Translations under genes and position numbers: made by a program
Notes under the pieces: model-generated
What the model saw: only the letters and a program-made list of their open reading frames with translations
The model's database searches: none
What the model was told of the DNA's origin: nothing
NCBI RefSeq assembly: GCF_003589745.1
Contig: NZ_CP032364.1
Location: forward strand, 2,604,001-2,668,000
From: Lachnoanaerobaculum umeaense
Lineage (GTDB): Bacteria; Bacillota; Clostridia; Lachnospirales; Lachnospiraceae
Direction of reading: 5' to 3'
Length of the DNA stretch: 64,000 bases
In this document: positions 1-8,752 of the stretch, piece by piece
How positions within the stretch are numbered: position 1 is the first letter of the stretch
Layout of the letters: each line of letters begins with the position of its first letter

Positions 1-998
1 TCCATCTTATAATTTTCTACTATTCTATATTTTCTATTCGGGGATGTTGTATCGTGTTGCTTTTGATATGCTCCATCACCATCCACCCAATAATATACTC
101 CACTTAATGCTGATTTTATATAGCAGTTTACAAACAGATATGAGTCCTTACCGAAACAATATTCATTACCGGATATATTTTTCCACTCTGCTTTAGCATA
201 CCTGTAGTCTTTTTCCACATACCACCATCTATTATTGTCATTGTAGTCCTTTATCCAACCTTTTACAAATTTTCCGCTTATCCACCCTTCTGCTATATGA
301 AACCATGGATTATATCTACTGGCAATTCTGCCACTTGCTTTCACCACTTCTCCCTCACTAAGGTTTTTCAATAATGAAGATGAGGTATTAGGAGCAGTTC
401 TTACCCTAACACCACTGCCCACTATAGTAAGTCTTGCACTTATAGGAATCTCATTAGATATTTGTTTATCAGTTTGCACTTGTATATTACTTTGATTTTT
501 ATAGTCGGGCCTTGCAAAGCCTACTATTGTATATCCTTTTCCATCAAAGTTTCTCTTCCTTGTCATCACCATACCACCATTTGCAATATCTCCATTTCCG
601 GTATTGCCCTCTATGGTTTCATATGTTCCATCCGTATTTACTCCTACCACTATTCCTGCATGATTTACTCTTCTGTTTTTTCCGGCTTCGCCTGTTAGAA
701 GTAAGATAATATCTCCTCTTTGACCCTTGCTAAACAGCATATTTTTATCTTTATAATGGCTATATACTGTTTCTGTAGAAGCCGTTTTTATACCGTCACA
801 AAAAACTTTTTCGGCTCCGGCCATCCTAAAAACATCCCAAAGGAAGGTCACACACCATGGATAAGTGGCAGTGCTGCTATCATATACTTCTTTCTCATAG
901 TAATCTGTGTTAAACTTCACATTATTACTTTCAGGCGGATATTCGCTCACTCCGACATATTCTCTGGCCTTACTTATTACATTGTCAATCAAAGACAT
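1..998 (-). CDS. CHAP-domain cell-wall hydrolase with SH3 and wall-binding repeats (3' end outside window)
   Basis: The reading frame is open from an ATG at 998 to the window edge, giving at least 332 residues. An SD sequence (GGAAAGGAG) lies a few bases before the ATG. The N-terminal ~150 residues look like a CHAP/NlpC-type amidohydrolase, with the presumed catalytic Cys in TYPWCVTFLWD and His in RRVNHAGIVVGV. An SH3b-like stretch follows (GSGVRVRTAPNTSSSLL), and then aromatic repeats of the cell-wall-binding type (NRWWYVEKDY, GVYYWVDGDGAY). There is no signal peptide, so it may leave the cell with phage-type or non-classical help. The likely role is cleavage of peptidoglycan peptide or amide bonds, as an autolysin or lysin. 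The repeats resemble the tails of the two giant surface proteins at 22220-34727. It follows cvfB but a terminator separates them. Confidence 0.75.
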   Translation of the reverse strand, partial: MSLIDNVISKAREYVGVSEYPPESNNVKFNTDYYEKEVYDSSTATYPWCVTFLWDVFRMAGAEKVFCDGIKTASTETVYSHYKDKNMLFSKGQRGDIILLLTGEAGKNRRVNHAGIVVGVNTDGTYETIEGNTGNGDIANGGMVMTRKRNFDGKGYTIVGFARPDYKNQSNIQVQTDKQISNEIPISARLTIVGSGVRVRTAPNTSSSLLKNLSEGEVVKASGRIASRYNPWFHIAEGWISGKFVKGWIKDYNDNNRWWYVEKDYRYAKAEWKNISGNEYCFGKDSYLFVNCYIKSALSGVYYWVDGDGAYQKQHDTTSPNRKYRIVENYKM

Positions 999-1010
999 AT
1001 GACTCCTTTC

Positions 1011-1041
1011 CAAAAAAGGCCACAGAAAGTCTGCAGCCTTT
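1011..1041 (-). terminator. Intrinsic terminator after cvfB
   Basis: On the minus strand AAAGGCTGCAG pairs with CTGTGGCCTTT (two G-T wobbles), and the stem is followed by a T run (CCTTTTTTG). It lies just past the cvfB stop and just before the SD of the CHAP gene, so the two genes are probably separate transcription units with some read-through. Confidence 0.75.
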
Positions 1042-1048
1042 GATATTT

Positions 1049-1867
1049 CTATTTTAACTTGATGTCACCATCTATTATCTCTATTTTACCTTCTTTTAAA
1101 AGATGTCCTACCGCTCTCTTAAATGCATTCTTACTAAGTTGCAACTCTGACTTTATTCTATCAGGAGAAACACTCTCATCAAAGCCTAGTCTTCCTCCTC
1201 TATCCTCTATAATATTATAAAGAGTATCGGCATCTGTAAGCAACTGTCTATATGCCTTCTTTCTTGGGCTAAGATCCAGCTTGCCATCCTCTCTTACTCT
1301 GATAACTCTCATATCCAGTCTGTCGCCAACCTTGATGTCCTCAAAGCTTTCATTTGGAGGTATCATTCCATTGTATTTATCATCTACGGCTACAAATGTG
1401 CCCATTTTTTTGATTTCAAATACTGTACCAACTACTTCGTCATCTTTTTTATATAGACTGTTTGACAAAAGGCGTGAATATACCTTGGCACTGGCTGCAA
1501 GTCTGTGGCTCTTATCTTCATACAGATATACCAATACCTCATCTCCTTCTTGTAATTTGCTCACTGTCTCTTTAAATGGAAGTAGTACATCTCTTTCAAG
1601 ACCTATATCAAGGAATGCACCTATTCCTGTTGTAGACTTTACAGATAGTCTGCCTATCTCTCCTACCAAAAGTTTTGGATGTCTGGTAGTAGCAATCAAT
1701 CTATCCTTACTGTCACGATATAAAAAAACCTCCAGTTCAGTTCCTATTTCACAATTCTCCGGCACTTCTTTCTTAGGCAGTAGTACATCCTCACTGCCAT
1801 CAGTAAGATATGCTCCAAAATCCTTTATTCTGTCTACTTTCAGAATCTGTATTTTCCCTAATTCCAT
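1049..1867 (-). CDS. cvfB: CvfB/YitL-type S1 RNA-binding protein
   Basis: The 272-residue protein has the usual length and layout of the CvfB family. Three S1/OB-like segments lie at about residues 1-60, 65-130 and 145-205 (for example GIGAFLDIGLERDVLLPFKE and MGTFVAVDDKYNGMIP), and a C-terminal winged-helix segment occupies about 210-272. CvfB-family proteins bind RNA and affect virulence-factor expression in staphylococci; a precise target is not known. The start is set by GGGGGAG a few bases before the ATG, and this SD overlaps the end of the upstream thioesterase gene. The two genes are therefore probably cotranscribed. Confidence 0.88.
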   Translation of the reverse strand: MELGKIQILKVDRIKDFGAYLTDGSEDVLLPKKEVPENCEIGTELEVFLYRDSKDRLIATTRHPKLLVGEIGRLSVKSTTGIGAFLDIGLERDVLLPFKETVSKLQEGDEVLVYLYEDKSHRLAASAKVYSRLLSNSLYKKDDEVVGTVFEIKKMGTFVAVDDKYNGMIPPNESFEDIKVGDRLDMRVIRVREDGKLDLSPRKKAYRQLLTDADTLYNIIEDRGGRLGFDESVSPDRIKSELQLSKNAFKRAVGHLLKEGKIEIIDGDIKLK

Positions 1868-1876
1868 AACTCCCCC

Positions 1877-2587
1877 TTAATATTCAAACTTGACGATAGC
1901 ATATGTATCACCATTTCTGTCTGCAAGATTTACAAAATATGAATGCTCATCCTTTGTAATCCTTGGCAAAATCACATCACTTAAAACTGCCGCTTTCTTA
2001 TATTGTACACTTATTTTCTTTACTTTAAAATCTTCTTCAATACTATTTCTTGCCTTGTCGACATATACAGCATTGTTCATATGATGATTAGTGTCCAAAT
2101 CATTTTTGCTGACAATTATTTCCTTGCCAAGCCCATACTCTTTTGGTATGTCGAACTTTCTGACCATATCTGTCATATCAAGCCTTGTTTCATTACCTGC
2201 CAGATATCTTTTTAAAGATTCTTCTGTAGGTTTTTTAGGTCTTTTATTGTCCAAATCATAATGAAACCATATGGAATCGGCTTTAACTAAGAACTCACCA
2301 TTGGCATCTTTTAAAAAGAAATTTCTATATCCATAGAAACTTCTAAAATTATATGCAAATGTACCTATCTCGACTTTTTCTGCCAATGCCGGTAATCTAC
2401 CTATATCTATCTGCCATGTATTCACCCACCAGGCTTCTTTTTTACCTTGTAGATATTCTATTCCCAGTCCAAGATCCTCAGATTGGAATGTTGAACAGTC
2501 TTGAAATAAATTCAAAAGTCCAACTAAAGACAGCTTTCCATCTTCCCCCAATTCACTGTATCTGATTCTTTCATTAAATGAGTACAT
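1877..2587 (-). CDS. Acyl-ACP thioesterase (Fat family)
   Basis: The 236-residue double hot-dog protein is of the bacterial acyl-ACP thioesterase family and probably hydrolyses acyl-ACP to release free fatty acid in the cytosol. The N-terminal half carries LLNLFQDCSTFQSEDLG and EAWWVNTWQIDIGRLP, typical of the family. The second hot-dog half contains LDTNHHMNNAVYVD, which holds the Asn-x-His-x-Asn-Asn catalytic motif. The SD GAGGTAG precedes the ATG at 2587. The gene is followed after 9 bp by cvfB. Substrate chain length cannot be read from the sequence. Confidence 0.88.
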   Translation of the reverse strand: MYSFNERIRYSELGEDGKLSLVGLLNLFQDCSTFQSEDLGLGIEYLQGKKEAWWVNTWQIDIGRLPALAEKVEIGTFAYNFRSFYGYRNFFLKDANGEFLVKADSIWFHYDLDNKRPKKPTEESLKRYLAGNETRLDMTDMVRKFDIPKEYGLGKEIIVSKNDLDTNHHMNNAVYVDKARNSIEEDFKVKKISVQYKKAAVLSDVILPRITKDEHSYFVNLADRNGDTYAIVKFEY

Positions 2588-2613
2588 CTTGACTACCTCA
2601 ACCTAACTATCTC

Positions 2614-3261
2614 TTATTTTAACAGAGATCTAAAATATTTAAAAATTTCCTCTCCTACCACTGCATCATCTCTTCTTTGCTTATAGGACATTCTCTCAGG
2701 ATGAAATTGTGTAGCTATAATAGGCAATTCTTCATGTATAATAGCCTCACATACTCCATCTTCTGATTGTAATACTTCTTTCAAGCCTTTTCCAAGTTTC
2801 TTTGCACCTTGATGATGTGCAGAGTTTATATTAAAGTTCTTTCCATAGAATTTTTCAAATACATTACCTTCTGCTACGCTTCTTACGCTGTGTACGGTAT
2901 CATTGTCATTTTTTCTGGTATGTATATCCTTTGTTTCCAGATCCTGATAAAGACTTCCACCAAAGTATATATTTATAAGCTGCATACCTCTACAAATACC
3001 AAGTATAGGTTTTTTTGACTTTACGAATGCATCAAGTATATCTCTTTGTGCTTTGTCAAGATCTCTATCCGGCTCATCTGAACCATCCATCTCTTCTCCA
3101 TAGTATACCGGATCTATATCGCCACCACCCGGAATCAATAATCCGTCACATTTTATAGCTTCGTCTATATCCAATGTTACAACTGCTTCTATATCATTCT
3201 CTTTTAATGCCTCAATATAATTTGTTAAGTTTTCTGTCCCCGCCAGTGCTACTCTTTTCAT
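2614..3261 (-). CDS. Class I glutamine amidotransferase-like hydrolase (peptidase C26, PuuD-like)
   Basis: The 215-residue protein has the gamma-glutamyl-gamma-aminobutyrate hydrolase fold. The nucleophile elbow is GICRGMQLIN (Cys about residue 96), and the His/Glu pair is in TQFHPERM. GLLIPGGGDIDP is the typical N-terminal glycine-rich loop. Such enzymes cleave gamma-glutamyl amides such as gamma-glutamyl-GABA, but no puu or spermidine genes are nearby, so the substrate is open. The SD GAGGAAA precedes the ATG. The gene lies downstream of the tRNA-Gln terminator and upstream of the thioesterase. Confidence 0.83.
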   Translation of the reverse strand: MKRVALAGTENLTNYIEALKENDIEAVVTLDIDEAIKCDGLLIPGGGDIDPVYYGEEMDGSDEPDRDLDKAQRDILDAFVKSKKPILGICRGMQLINIYFGGSLYQDLETKDIHTRKNDNDTVHSVRSVAEGNVFEKFYGKNFNINSAHHQGAKKLGKGLKEVLQSEDGVCEAIIHEELPIIATQFHPERMSYKQRRDDAVVGEEIFKYFRSLLK

Positions 3262-3285
3262 AAATTTTCCTCATCTGTATATACT

Positions 3286-3323
3286 AAAAAACTCCCACAA
3301 ACATCTTTGTTTGAATGGGAGTT
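3286..3323 (-). terminator. Terminator of the tRNA-Gln unit
   Basis: On the minus strand AACTCCCA pairs with TGGGAGTT, with an inner CAAACA/TGTTTG helix, and is followed by six T residues. It starts 7 bp past the tRNA 3' end. Confidence 0.85.
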
Positions 3324-3330
3324 GTAAAAG

Positions 3331-3402
3331 CTGGGCTACTAGGATTCGAACCTAGAAATGCTGGAGTCAGAGTCCAGTGCCTTACCATTTGGCGATAACC
3401 CA
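3331..3402 (-). tRNA. tRNA-Gln (anticodon CTG)
   Basis: The minus strand folds into a complete cloverleaf of 72 nt. The acceptor is TGGGTTA/TAGCCCA, the anticodon stem is CTGGA/TCCAG with loop CTCTGAC, and the T arm is CTAGG-TTCGAAT-CCTAG. The loop gives anticodon CUG, which reads CAG (Gln). The discriminator is G and the 3' CCA is not encoded, so it must be added enzymatically. The gene has its own promoter and terminator. Confidence 0.95.
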
Positions 3403-3416
3403 AAACTGACTGTTAT

Positions 3417-3445
3417 ATGATACTTCACATCTATATATTTGTCAA
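3417..3445 (-). promoter_or_regulatory. Sigma-A promoter of tRNA-Gln
   Basis: On the minus strand TTGACA and TATCAT are separated by 17 bp. The predicted start falls about 8 bp before the mature tRNA 5' end. This is one of the best promoter matches in the window. Confidence 0.85.
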
Positions 3446-3485
3446 TAGTATTTTGAAAATTTGTTTTATCCCGGCAGGAATGAAA

Positions 3486-3723
3486 GTTACAGTTCAGGTA
3501 CCCACTTTAGAGCTTTTGTTTTACAATCCTAATCGCAACTCTTTCTTAAAACTTCGCAGGATTTTACGCAGTCTGCGGAACTCGTTTGTTCGCTTGGGGA
3601 GCAGCGAACTGCACTCAAACAAGTCCTCGACTGCTTAATCCTGTCTCGTTTTCACGAAAGAGTTAAACGCTACAAGGATTGTAAAATTAAAAGTCTCAAG
3701 ATATATAGTACCTGAACTGTAAC
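3486..3723 (+). repeat. Hairpin repeat/MITE-like element, copy 1 (full length)
   Basis: The 238-bp element is bounded by a perfect 16-bp inverted repeat: GTTACAGTTCAGGTAC at 3486-3501 and its complement at 3708-3723. The interior is also nearly self-complementary: 3519-3530 pairs with 3675-3686, 3568-3573 with 3629-3634, and the apex is TTCGCT/AGCGAA. The whole element can form one long stem. A short open frame inside it (ending near 3638) is judged to be a by-product of the repeat. No matching target duplication is visible at this copy. It lies between the tRNA-Gln promoter and the gene ending at 3789. Confidence 0.88.
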
Positions 3724-3788
3724 GCATAGAATCCGCCGGGACAATTTTATCAATTTTGTTTTATATAAATATTCATCTACAATATAAC

Positions 3789-4490
3789 CTATTCCCATCT
3801 CTCAAACAAATCTTCAAACTTCAGAGTATCATCTTTTTTAATAACTTTACTCCTCCCGTCTCCATAGTCATAGCTAAAGGATGTCCACAGATTTCTCTTT
3901 CCAAATCCTATTTTTACAAGCTTATCCAGTATGATACCCCCTTGTGGCAGCTCTTTTTTCAAAAAATCACAAAGCTCATCCAGAGTTTCTATGTCTACAA
4001 AATCATTTATACCCTGTTTAAAAGTTATAGACTTATACTTGTTGTCATCTTTATCCCAGATTCTGATATGCTTCATATTTTGATTGAAATTATTTATCCT
4101 CTCTGCGGTTTTAGAGCTCTCTATAATAGCAAAACCTCCCTGCATGTAGGCCTTTTCTATTTTGTAATCCTTTAATGTATCGTCACTATCTGTTTCTCTT
4201 TCGATATTTACATTATTACCATCATACTTGACATCATAAATATCTCCTTTAAAATCCATGTATTTTAAAGTGGAACATGTAGCATTCGCCACCATACATT
4301 TTACGCTTGCCTCTTGCTGAAATCCCTTTTTCAGACTTGGTTTTGAATAATTTTTTTTATCCTCTTTCAAGCCTTTAGAATTTTCATAGGCAATCATGTC
4401 ATCATCGGAGCTTTTAGTATTGGAACTGATAAGTTTTATTACTACTACTAAAACCACCACAGCAATTACGGCCATTATTACTAATTCCAT
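3789..4490 (-). CDS. Membrane-anchored hypothetical protein
   Basis: I do not recognise this 233-residue protein. It begins with a hydrophobic helix (about residues 3-21, AVIAVVVLVVVIKL) and then a soluble domain of mixed charge. The layout suggests an N-terminal membrane anchor, either orientation possible. The SD GGAGGATTC precedes the ATG at 4490. It lies 24 bp downstream of the GlgX-like gene and may be cotranscribed with it. Confidence 0.6.
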   Translation of the reverse strand: MELVIMAVIAVVVLVVVIKLISSNTKSSDDDMIAYENSKGLKEDKKNYSKPSLKKGFQQEASVKCMVANATCSTLKYMDFKGDIYDVKYDGNNVNIERETDSDDTLKDYKIEKAYMQGGFAIIESSKTAERINNFNQNMKHIRIWDKDDNKYKSITFKQGINDFVDIETLDELCDFLKKELPQGGIILDKLVKIGFGKRNLWTSFSYDYGDGRSKVIKKDDTLKFEDLFERWE

Positions 4491-4514
4491 GAATCCTCCA
4501 AATTATGTTTTAGA

Positions 4515-6320
4515 TTATCTAGCTTTTTTATTAACATTCTTCGCAGATTCCTTGCTGACTAGTACCACACAACTTCTGCCTTCCACAACTATATTTCTCT
4601 GATCCTCAGTTTTTTGAGTTTCTGCTTTTTTAAACGGAGCATTTATATCATCTGTATTAATCAATACATGCCAATCGCTGCTTCTTTTTATAGTGGGAAG
4701 TGAAAACTCATGCTTGTCCCAATGCATATTTAGAATAATATATACATCCTGTTTTCCTTCTATCAGTATTCCCATTTGTCTGTTGTAGTATTCAAAATCA
4801 GGTTTCCACACCTGCATTCCATGTATAGAAGTCTTTTTCTGCTCCTTACCAAGAATATACTCTTTTCTGAATTCAAGCATGGACTTTACAAAGTCCAAAA
4901 AATCCTTATTCTTGTTTACCAGTTTCCAGTTAAAATAGCTTATATCATTGTCCTGACAATATGTATTATTATTACCATTCTTTGATTGTAATACTTCATC
5001 TCCGCTAAATATACAAAGAGTACCTTTAGATATCATCAAGAGGAAAATAGCATTCAAATACATTCTCTTTCTAAGGTTAAGCACCTGTAATTTTTGGGTA
5101 TCACCCTCAAATCCACAGTTCCAAGAAAAATTCATATTTGAACCGTCTGTATTATTCTCGCCATTTTCTTCATTATGTTTATAATCATATTTATATATAT
5201 CTGCCAGAGAAAATCCATTGATATCAGCAATGAAATTCATATAAGAACTTCTATTATCAAGTACATTTGAAATGAATGGTATCATTCCCTCATCTCCTTT
5301 TAGATATCTCCTCATATTATTCATATAATCATAATCCATAGAGATGATATTCTTACCCTTGCTTTCATATATCTTGTTTGTAAAGATAAACTTACTATCA
5401 AGTAGATATGGGTCTTTAACAATATCCTCACAGCAATCTACACCTGTAAGGTGGAATCCGTCTATATGATATTCAAGCTTCCAGTATCTAAGTACATCAA
5501 TTATATGACTGATACTTTTATTCACAAAGAAAAATTCCTGTATGACTCCAATACCGGCTTCATGCAATGCCTTTACCATCAGCTTATATTCATTTATAGG
5601 ATTCCTGTTTTTTCTGGTGGCAAAACTTGCCTTAGGGGCAAAATTCAGACTGTTTGTATAACCCCAATAATTGACTCTGATATTTTCTTTCTTTTCCTTC
5701 TTATCTTTATCAAAAAGCGAAACCCAACTTCCACCGACTCTTATGAATTCATCAAACTCAGTAGCAGGCATTATATCCACAAAATCAACTTCAAGCTCTT
5801 TTAGATAATCAATTTTACCTACCAGACCTTTAAAAGTTCCCTTATCTACAACTTTTGAACTGCTTGACTTTGTAAACCCTCTTAGGTGGAGTCTATAAAT
5901 AAATGAACTGTCCAAATCCTTATTATTTAATGTCTTTGAGTTTTCAAAATCACACTCCCAGTCAAAATCGCTGACATATACCGGACTTCTCATAGGATTA
6001 TCCATTAGGCTAATCTTTCCAAAACTGTCTCTACCTGAGAAGCATTTACCATACTCATCTACAAAGCAACCCTTTTCATCTTCAAGTGCATACTCATATG
6101 TTTTTTTTAAACGCATATTCACTTGCAAAAACCACACATCACCTATGCGTGATTCTAAAGGAAATTCTATTTTTTCTATCGGCTCTTCTACATTTCTTTC
6201 ATAAAGGTTCATATAAAGACACTTACATTTTCTTATAACCTTTATGCAAAAAAATGAGGGCGTAACAATAATGCCAAGTGGATAAGAAAAACTTCTACCT
6301 CTCTCTGATTGAATTACCAT
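4515..6320 (-). CDS. GlgX-like GH13 protein lacking catalytic residues (probable pseudoenzyme)
   Basis: The 601-residue protein aligns along its length with glycogen-debranching GlgX/TreX enzymes. The N-terminal strand domain starts with GRSFSYPLG, and the barrel carries NYWGYTNSLNFAP, KHNEENGENNTDG and NNTYCQDND, all GlgX hallmarks. The active-site regions are changed. Region I reads GVIQEFFFVNK instead of VILDxVxNH. Region II reads DGFHLT, with Thr292 at the nucleophile Asp. Region III reads IISMDYD, with Met328 at the acid/base Glu. Region IV reads ADINGF, with Ile367 and Asn368 for the His-Asp pair. About 80 residues usually found between regions I and II are missing. It probably binds a glucan or a partner rather than cutting. 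The start follows a full AAAGGAGGTG SD. Confidence 0.85.
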   Translation of the reverse strand: MVIQSERGRSFSYPLGIIVTPSFFCIKVIRKCKCLYMNLYERNVEEPIEKIEFPLESRIGDVWFLQVNMRLKKTYEYALEDEKGCFVDEYGKCFSGRDSFGKISLMDNPMRSPVYVSDFDWECDFENSKTLNNKDLDSSFIYRLHLRGFTKSSSSKVVDKGTFKGLVGKIDYLKELEVDFVDIMPATEFDEFIRVGGSWVSLFDKDKKEKKENIRVNYWGYTNSLNFAPKASFATRKNRNPINEYKLMVKALHEAGIGVIQEFFFVNKSISHIIDVLRYWKLEYHIDGFHLTGVDCCEDIVKDPYLLDSKFIFTNKIYESKGKNIISMDYDYMNNMRRYLKGDEGMIPFISNVLDNRSSYMNFIADINGFSLADIYKYDYKHNEENGENNTDGSNMNFSWNCGFEGDTQKLQVLNLRKRMYLNAIFLLMISKGTLCIFSGDEVLQSKNGNNNTYCQDNDISYFNWKLVNKNKDFLDFVKSMLEFRKEYILGKEQKKTSIHGMQVWKPDFEYYNRQMGILIEGKQDVYIILNMHWDKHEFSLPTIKRSSDWHVLINTDDINAPFKKAETQKTEDQRNIVVEGRSCVVLVSKESAKNVNKKAR

Positions 6321-6345
6321 AACGCACCTCCTTTAAGTCTTATAA

Positions 6346-7113
6346 TTATATTTCTATATCCAGTTCTACTGGACAATGGTCTGAACCTAAGATATCGCTG
6401 TGAATCTTAGCTTCCTTTATTCTATCTTTTAATTTATCAGATACTATAAAATAGTCAATACGCCAACCGACATTCTTAGCTCTGGCACCTCCCATATAGG
6501 ACCACCAGGAATATGCATCTGTTTTATCAGGATACAATACTCTGAAACTGTCAGCAAATCCTGAAGACAAAATGACATCCATCTTTGCTCTCTCATCATC
6601 TGTAAATCCGGCGTTTTTTCTATTAGTCTTAGGATTTTTCAAATCTATCTCTTTATGTGCAACATTCAAGTCACCACAGAATATCACGGGTTTTTTTTCT
6701 TCAAGCTTTAAGATATAGGCAAGGAAAGCATCTTCCCAAGTCATTCTGTAGTCAAGTCTTGTAAGTCCTCTTTGAGAGTTTGGAGTATAGCAGGTGATCA
6801 AATAAAAATCCTCATACTCCGCTGTGATCACTCTACCCTCATTATCATGTTCCTCTATGCCGATACCATAGGTCACATTAACAGGCTTATCCTTAGTAAA
6901 TATAGCTACACCTGAGTAACCTTTTTTAGCTGCATAATTCCAATAATCATAATATCCCGGCAAATCCAGCTCGATTTGTCCCTCTGAGAGTTTTGACTCC
7001 TGTATGCAAAAAATATCTGCATCAATATCTCTGAAAAAATCTAAAAATCCCTTGGTAACGGCAGCTCTAAGACCGTTGACATTCCATGAAATCATTTTCT
7101 TTGTACTTGCCAT
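6346..7113 (-). CDS. xth: Exodeoxyribonuclease III / AP endonuclease
   Basis: The 255-residue protein matches ExoIII/ExoA. It has [13 protein letters not shown] at the start, the metal-binding Glu in CIQESKL, the PNSQRG loop, CGDLNVAH, and the C-terminal WRIDYF and [10 protein letters not shown] motifs. It nicks DNA at abasic sites and has 3'-phosphodiesterase activity in base-excision repair. The start at 7113 (MASTKK) is chosen because it begins the family core and sits directly at the end of the ABC-F gene. An ATG nine bases upstream is also possible, and GAGAG is the only SD candidate. It is the last gene of the aminotransferase-ABC-F-xth cluster. Confidence 0.92.
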   Translation of the reverse strand: MASTKKMISWNVNGLRAAVTKGFLDFFRDIDADIFCIQESKLSEGQIELDLPGYYDYWNYAAKKGYSGVAIFTKDKPVNVTYGIGIEEHDNEGRVITAEYEDFYLITCYTPNSQRGLTRLDYRMTWEDAFLAYILKLEEKKPVIFCGDLNVAHKEIDLKNPKTNRKNAGFTDDERAKMDVILSSGFADSFRVLYPDKTDAYSWWSYMGGARAKNVGWRIDYFIVSDKLKDRIKEAKIHSDILGSDHCPVELDIEI

Positions 7114-7114
7114 A

Positions 7115-8752
7115 TCAGTCATCACTCTCTTCATCTGCTGAAACAGTATAAGTAAATCTCTTTCTTGCCATCTCATCAGATTCAAGATATTCATCATATG
7201 TGGTTATCTTATCTATAAGACTTCCGTTAATGATCTCCATAATTCTGTTTGCAGTAGTCTGTACTACCTGATGGTCTCTTGATGAGAAGATCAGTACGCC
7301 TTTAAACTTTTCAAGTCCTGTATTGAGTGCTGTAATAGACTCCATATCAAGGTGGTCGGTAGGCTCATCAAGTATAAGTACATTTGCTCCACTTATCATA
7401 AGCTTTGAGAGCATGCAACGAACCTTCTCTCCTCCTGAAAGTACCTTAACTTTCTTTACTCCATCTTCACCTGCAAAAAGCATTCTGCCAAGGAAGCCTC
7501 TTACATAGGTAGCATCCTTGATTTCAGAATATCCTGTAAGCCATTCAACTATTGTCTCTTCACCGGAGAAATCCTTGGTATTGTCCTTTGGGAAATAGCT
7601 CTGTGTGGTGGTGAGTCCCCATTTATAGCTTCCGCTGTCAGGCTCCATCTCTCCTGCAAGTATCTTAAAAAGAACTGTCTTTGCCTTTTCATTAGGTCCT
7701 ACAAGTGCTACCTTATCTTCTCTATTCAGTACAAAGCTGATGTTATCAAGTACCTTCTCACCATCAACAGTTTTTGAAAGATTTTCAACTGTAAGAACTT
7801 CATTACCAATCTCTCTTACAGGTCTAAAGTCAATATATGGATACTTTCTTGAAGACGGCTTTATATCGTCAAGCTCAATCTTTTCCAAGGCTCTCTTTCT
7901 GGATGTAGCCTGTTTTGACTTTGAAGCATTTGCAGAGAATCTTTGAATAAACTCCTGCAACTCCTTAATCTTTTCTTCTTTCTTTCTGTTTGCTTCCTTC
8001 ATCTGTCGAACCATAAGCTGGCTTGACTCATACCAGAAATCATAGTTTCCGGCATAGAGCTGTATCTTGCCATAGTCGATATCTGCAATCATTGTACAGA
8101 CTTTATTAAGGAAATATCTGTCATGAGATACCACTATAATGGTGTTCTCAAAGTTTATAAGGAACTCTTCAAGCCAGGCAATAGCATCCAAATCCAAGTG
8201 GTTTGTAGGCTCGTCAAGTAATAGTATATCAGGATTACCAAAAAGTGCCTTTGCAAGAAGTACCTTTACCTTAAGGTTTGATGGCATATCACTCATCAGG
8301 GTGTAGTGATGTTCAGTATCTACACCAAGTCCATTTAGAAGTGCTGCCGCATCTGATTCAGCCTCCCACCCATTCATATTTGCAAACTCACCTTCAAGAT
8401 CTGCCGCCTTTATACCATCTTCTTCTGTAAAGTCAGGCTTTGCATATATTGCATCCTTTTCCTTCATTATCTCATACAGTCTTGCATTACCCATGATTAC
8501 AGTATCTAAAACTGTATATGCATCATATTTGAAATGGTCCTGCTCTAAGAATGAAAGTCTCTCTCCAGGTGTTATTACTATATCACCATTTGTAGGTTCT
8601 ATCTGCCCTGAAAGTATCTTTAAGAATGTTGACTTTCCTGCACCATTTGCACCTATCAGTCCATAGCAGTTTCCAGGTGTAAATTTTATATTAACATCTT
8701 CAAAAAGGGCTTTCTTCCCTAATCTAAGGGTTATTCCATTTGCACTAATCAT
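7115..8752 (-). CDS. ABC-F family ATPase (YkpA/YbiT type)
   Basis: The 545-residue protein has two ABC cassettes and no membrane segments. Cassette 1 has Walker [10 protein letters not shown] and Walker [13 protein letters not shown]. Cassette 2 has a Walker A of the YbiT kind (GPNEKAKTV), signature LSGGEK and [12 protein letters not shown] charged linker (about residues 245-300) separates them. The first signature is degenerate (MPSNLK instead of LSGGEQ). ABC-F proteins bind the ribosomal E site and affect translation. The start codon overlaps the aminotransferase stop (TAATG), which suggests translational coupling. Confidence 0.9.
   Translation of the reverse strand: MISANGITLRLGKKALFEDVNIKFTPGNCYGLIGANGAGKSTFLKILSGQIEPTNGDIVITPGERLSFLEQDHFKYDAYTVLDTVIMGNARLYEIMKEKDAIYAKPDFTEEDGIKAADLEGEFANMNGWEAESDAAALLNGLGVDTEHHYTLMSDMPSNLKVKVLLAKALFGNPDILLLDEPTNHLDLDAIAWLEEFLINFENTIIVVSHDRYFLNKVCTMIADIDYGKIQLYAGNYDFWYESSQLMVRQMKEANRKKEEKIKELQEFIQRFSANASKSKQATSRKRALEKIELDDIKPSSRKYPYIDFRPVREIGNEVLTVENLSKTVDGEKVLDNISFVLNREDKVALVGPNEKAKTVLFKILAGEMEPDSGSYKWGLTTTQSYFPKDNTKDFSGEETIVEWLTGYSEIKDATYVRGFLGRMLFAGEDGVKKVKVLSGGEKVRCMLSKLMISGANVLILDEPTDHLDMESITALNTGLEKFKGVLIFSSRDHQVVQTTANRIMEIINGSLIDKITTYDEYLESDEMARKRFTYTVSADEESDD

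Noticed and set aside
1281..1880. Long antisense frame over cvfB (and similar ones over ispE at 39091-39735, dnaE at 19200-19661 and fumC at 14168-14590)
   Set aside because: They are shadows of well-supported genes on the other strand, with Ser/Ile/Phe-rich translations and no SD.
3417..3638. Open frames inside the hairpin repeat (also 12366-12563) with a shared peptide (FYNPNRNSF, RSLRNSFVRLG)
   Set aside because: They lie wholly in the repeat DNA, have no SD, and occur because repeat copies share sequence.
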